The position numbers and the translations under genes were made by a program. Under the pieces are notes generated by a model. It ran no database searches and was not told the DNA's origin. It worked only from the letters and a program-made list of their open reading frames with translations. This document shows positions 61,164 through 64,000 of a stretch of DNA of 64,000 nucleotides, one piece after another. The stretch lies in assembly GCF_028464225.1 (NCBI RefSeq), contig NZ_JAQPCN010000003.1, forward strand, positions 62,001 to 126,000, written 5' to 3'. Within the stretch, counting starts at the first letter, position 1, and every line of letters begins with the position of its first letter. This DNA is from Zeaxanthinibacter sp. PT1 (GTDB taxonomy: Bacteria > Bacteroidota > Bacteroidia > Flavobacteriales > Flavobacteriaceae).

Positions 61164-61436
61164 ATGGCAAGTATTCGCGAATTAAAGAAAGATATCAATA
61201 GCGTACTCGGTGGAATCATAGAGGCCGTATACATCGTGGAAGCCTCCAATGGAGAGCAGAACAGCAAAGAGGGATCAAAAATTATTGACGATGCAATTGA
61301 AACCTTTGACGAACTGATCGCAAAGGTGAACGATAAAGAGGTAGAGAACCGTAAGGCACACCTGAAAAAAGTACGCGAAGAACTGGAAGAGAAGGCCAAT
61401 AAGTTGGTGGTTAAGGTCAACAAACTGGCCTCTTAA
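61164..61436 (+). CDS. Conserved small hypothetical protein, helical
   Basis: A 90-residue, highly charged protein predicted to be almost wholly alpha-helical (IRELKKDINSVLGGIIEAVY, then KAHLKKVREELEEKANKLV), without signal peptide. I recognise it only as a small conserved flavobacterial type of protein and assign no function. It starts 29 bp after manA and may be the last gene of that operon. Its stop is 1 bp from the end of the convergent DUF4369 gene. Confidence 0.75.
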   Translation: MASIRELKKDINSVLGGIIEAVYIVEASNGEQNSKEGSKIIDDAIETFDELIAKVNDKEVENRKAHLKKVREELEEKANKLVVKVNKLAS

Positions 61437-61437
61437 A

Positions 61438-62145
61438 TTACTCTTCTTCCTGTCGCGACTGCAGGTATTCTGACAAGGCGCGACCGTATTTAGAATTAGC
61501 AACCTCCGGGGTTAACGAACCGTATATAGAATCAAGGTATTTCTTATTGGCGTCGGGAACCTCGGTGAGTGCTATAAAAGGAGCAACTTCAGAATCCTTG
61601 TTGTTCAGCGCAAAGTTTAGCGCGTACAAATAGCCTCTCAGGATATTCTTCTCATTTAACTGGTTCAGGGAATCCATAGCGGTTGAATCTTCCCGGTACT
61701 CCGGTTTAGACGCTGTCTGTAAAATTTCCAGGTTCCGGGTATTAAACCGGGACATGTTATTCCTGTATTCCTCTAATTTTTCATGAGTTTTTGAACCACT
61801 GATTTTTGCTTTGCCTTCGAATGCATTCCATTGCGTATTAACAGTGATGGTTCCGGCCTCTCCAAAGAATGAGATACGGTCATTGAAATCGTTCCTATCT
61901 TCTTTCTCTAGGTAGAGATAGAATAATTCCGGGCTTTCGAGCTTAGTCTCAAAGGTAAATTTACCGTCCCCGGAGATTTCCATGGAATCCAGGGCGACCA
62001 GGCTTGAATCCTGTATTTTCTGTAGGTAGAGGGTACCTTTCTTTAGGCCGGCAACATTTCCGGTAACGACCATGGTCTTTTCAGGATCTTTACCGCAGGC
62101 AACGATCAGTAGGGCCAACAGGGACCACAAAGCAAGTTTGTTCAT
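61438..62145 (-). CDS. DUF4369 domain lipoprotein
   Basis: A 235-residue protein with a lipoprotein signal (LWSLLALLIVAC, Cys at residue 17). The DUF4369 domain occupies about 25-125 (VTGNVAGLKKGTLYLQKIQD, DSMEISGDGKFTFET). This domain is common in Bacteroidota at the N-terminus of membrane-attached thioredoxin-like proteins. Here the thioredoxin part is absent and the C-terminal 110 residues are helical without a CxxC motif. Function is unknown. It is probably attached to the inner or outer membrane on the periplasmic side. Confidence 0.85.
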   Translation of the reverse strand: MNKLALWSLLALLIVACGKDPEKTMVVTGNVAGLKKGTLYLQKIQDSSLVALDSMEISGDGKFTFETKLESPELFYLYLEKEDRNDFNDRISFFGEAGTITVNTQWNAFEGKAKISGSKTHEKLEEYRNNMSRFNTRNLEILQTASKPEYREDSTAMDSLNQLNEKNILRGYLYALNFALNNKDSEVAPFIALTEVPDANKKYLDSIYGSLTPEVANSKYGRALSEYLQSRQEEE

Positions 62146-62187
62146 CTAAAAAATTTTTGGGCAAATATCACTAAAGTTTGCGTGTTA

Positions 62188-63450
62188 TTAAACTTTTGAG
62201 GCAATTTCCATAAGGTAGGCGCAGAGCAGGGCCCCGCCCGTTCCCACCACGTACCCGAATACGGCCAGGAGTACCCCGACCGAGGTCAGGGAGGGATGAA
62301 ATTCAGCCGCGACTACCGGTGCAGATGCAGCACCGCCAACATTGGCCTGGCTGCCTACAGCCAAAAAGAAATAAGGAGCTTTGATCAGTTTAGCGACCAG
62401 TATCAGCAAACCGGCATGTATGCTGATCCAGATAAGACCTATGGCGATAAGGCCCGGGTTTTCCAATACTTTTCCCAAATCCATTTTCATTCCTATGGTG
62501 GCTACCAGGATATAGATAAATACACCCCCTAATTTGCTGGCCCCCGCTCCTTCATAGTTCTTGGCCTTAGTAAAGGACAGCCCAATCCCGATCGCGGTTG
62601 CGATCACGACCATCCAGAAGAAGTTACTGCCCAGGAAGGACAAGAAACTTTTTTTATCAGCGACAGCTGCTACATTGGCTTCGAGGTAGGTGCTAATAGA
62701 ATCGCCAAAAAAATGGGCAATGCCTACTGCCGTAAAGGCGAGGAAGAGCATGATCATATAGTCGTTCAGGGTAGGAACCCTGGTGATTTTTTCCGTAAAG
62801 GCGGTTACTTTTTTCCGAAGATCGGTGATGGCCGAAGTATCCGCTTTAAGCCATCGGTCTATACGCGCGGAACGCCCAATACCAAATAAGAGTACGGCCA
62901 TCCAGATATTAGCGACTACAATATCTATTAAAACCATCCCCCCGTATTTAGACGGGTTATACCTGAAGATCTCTAACATGGCTGCCTGGTTGGCACCTCC
63001 ACCGATCCAGCTTCCCGCGATGGTGGAAAGTCCTCTCCAAACTGCATCAAAATCGTTCCCACCTACCGTTTCAGGAGAGAATATGGATACGATCAAAATG
63101 GCGATAGGTCCTCCGATAATTATACCTACGGTTCCTGTAAAGAACATGATCAGGGCTTTTGACCCCAGGTTTGCAATGGCTTTAAGATCTATACTCAGGG
63201 TCATGAGGACCAGTGCGGCGGGGAGAAGATAGCGGCTGGCCATAAAATAAAGTCCGGAGGTTTCATCAGAAATAACTCCTGCACTGGCTAATATCGCAGG
63301 CAGCACGTAACACATGAGGATAGCCGGAACGACCGAATAAAATTTACTCCAGAATCCTGTGTGCCTTGAAGAGGTATAAAATATAAAACCCAGGCATAAG
63401 GTTAATAATCCAAAGACGACACTGTCATTGGTGATCAGGGGTTGCTCCAT
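62188..63450 (-). CDS. DUF819 family membrane protein
   Basis: A 420-residue integral membrane protein with about ten to twelve hydrophobic segments, of the DUF819 (YjcL-like) family. Typical glycine-rich stretches are GSWIGGGANQAAMLEIF and ALLCAYLMEIASKV; both halves share an inverted-repeat-like arrangement of helices, as in many secondary transporters. The substrate is unknown. It has its own -7 box (minus strand, 63470-63477) and lies 42 bp upstream of the DUF4369 gene. Confidence 0.88.
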   Translation of the reverse strand: MEQPLITNDSVVFGLLTLCLGFIFYTSSRHTGFWSKFYSVVPAILMCYVLPAILASAGVISDETSGLYFMASRYLLPAALVLMTLSIDLKAIANLGSKALIMFFTGTVGIIIGGPIAILIVSIFSPETVGGNDFDAVWRGLSTIAGSWIGGGANQAAMLEIFRYNPSKYGGMVLIDIVVANIWMAVLLFGIGRSARIDRWLKADTSAITDLRKKVTAFTEKITRVPTLNDYMIMLFLAFTAVGIAHFFGDSISTYLEANVAAVADKKSFLSFLGSNFFWMVVIATAIGIGLSFTKAKNYEGAGASKLGGVFIYILVATIGMKMDLGKVLENPGLIAIGLIWISIHAGLLILVAKLIKAPYFFLAVGSQANVGGAASAPVVAAEFHPSLTSVGVLLAVFGYVVGTGGALLCAYLMEIASKV

Positions 63451-63469
63451 GGGTGGTTATGATTTTGGC

Positions 63470-63477
63470 CAAATATA
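63470..63477 (-). promoter_or_regulatory. -7 promoter box of the DUF819 gene
   Basis: On the minus strand TATATTTG is a perfect TAnnTTTG box, 19 bp before the start codon at 63450. Confidence 0.45.
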
Positions 63478-63510
63478 AACAAAAAGCTAAGACAGCTAAT
63501 TTTGCGAAAA

Positions 63511-64000
63511 TCAGATATTCAGCCAGTAGGTGAACTTCAGGTTGATAGACCTGTACCGCGGGCTGAACTGGTTGATGAAATAATTGTCATTGTAGACCAG
63601 GAAAAGATCAGAAAGCGGGGCAAACCTCCATTGCAATCGAGAATTGATTCCCAGGTTGTCTTGCTGGTTGCTGTACTGAATAAGGGTAGACCAAAAGAGG
63701 CTCTTACTGAAGGTGATATCTACCTTAGGTGAGAATAACCAAAGGTCGGCGCTTGGGTAGGGGTCCGGCAACTGTATCTTGTCGTAATTAAGGGCAAACC
63801 GCAAGGAGGCAATCGGTTGTATCCTCAGGCTGACTTCCCCTTCCAGGGAAAACCGGGTTCCGTTAAAAAAGCCGCCGTATTCCGGTTCTATGGAAAAGGA
63901 GACGATATTGGCCCTATTAGAGCGGTATTCCATTTTAAAGCTATTGAACTCGTATCCCTGGTTTCCCGGTAAGGGAATGCCGTCTTCAGATCCGGTGGGA
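63511..64000 (-). CDS. DUF5916 family protein, C-terminal part (cut by window end)
   Basis: The frame stays open to the last base, so the gene continues outside the window; about 162 residues are visible. They show alternating aromatic beta-strands (FWSTLIQYSNQQDNLGINSRLQWRF as two strands, LFLVYNDNYF, INLKFTYWLNI) and a C-terminus typical of the outer-membrane barrel that ends DUF5916/CBM9-like proteins of Bacteroidota. Such proteins are outer-membrane proteins of unknown function with an N-terminal carbohydrate-binding-like domain, which here lies beyond the window. Confidence 0.75.
   Translation of the reverse strand, partial: PTGSEDGIPLPGNQGYEFNSFKMEYRSNRANIVSFSIEPEYGGFFNGTRFSLEGEVSLRIQPIASLRFALNYDKIQLPDPYPSADLWLFSPKVDITFSKSLFWSTLIQYSNQQDNLGINSRLQWRFAPLSDLFLVYNDNYFINQFSPRYRSINLKFTYWLNI

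Overview
The window is a chromosomal segment from a member of the Bacteroidota, almost certainly a marine-type Flavobacteriaceae. The signs are a type IX secretion (T9SS) cargo cluster with type B C-terminal sorting domains and PorP/SprF proteins, -7 promoter boxes of the form TAnnTTTG, near-absence of Shine-Dalgarno sequences except upstream of rpsU, and families such as DUF2851, DUF4369 and DUF5916. I do not name a genus. No rRNA, CRISPR array, prophage or insertion sequence is visible.

Layout. (1) 1-7.5 kb: the end of a DUF2851 gene, a PspC gene, a K+ channel/RCK protein, an alanine:cation symporter with an unusual periplasmic N-terminus, a helix-hairpin-helix protein, an acyl-CoA dehydrogenase, rpsU, a XerC-type recombinase and a hibernation factor. 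(2) 7.5-21 kb: the classical information-processing block, four tRNAs (Thr, Tyr, Gly, Thr), tuf, tRNA-Trp, secE, nusG, rplK, rplA, rplJ, rplL, rpoB and rpoC, ended by a strong terminator, followed by a DUF3467 gene and, convergently, prfC. (3) 23-58.7 kb: an accessory cluster of about 35 kb made almost entirely of very large secreted proteins. It is bracketed by two T9SS anchor modules. The first is a thrombospondin-type-3 (TSP3) adhesin with type B CTD, a PorP/SprF protein and a PorE-like OmpA protein. The second is a 3505-residue repeat protein, a TSP3/type B CTD protein and another PorP/SprF. Between them lie four secreted multidomain proteins that lack a recognised T9SS sorting domain. (4) 58.7-64 kb: an idi-queD-bcp-manA operon, a small conserved gene, then on the minus strand a DUF4369 lipoprotein, a DUF819 membrane protein and the end of a DUF5916 gene.

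The most interesting signal is in region 3. The four central proteins (30873, 34850, 36751, 41322) all end in the same short basic tail, consensus [VIT]I[ST]NR[RS]IT-x-R, directly after a beta-rich domain. The same four genes plus the 3505-residue gene carry a common upstream element, T-T-n-n-A-C-A-A-C-A, placed 27-28 bp before the -7 box (less regular in one case). A shared C-terminal tag together with a shared promoter element suggests a co-regulated surface system with its own export or anchoring signal. I know of no described family for this tail.
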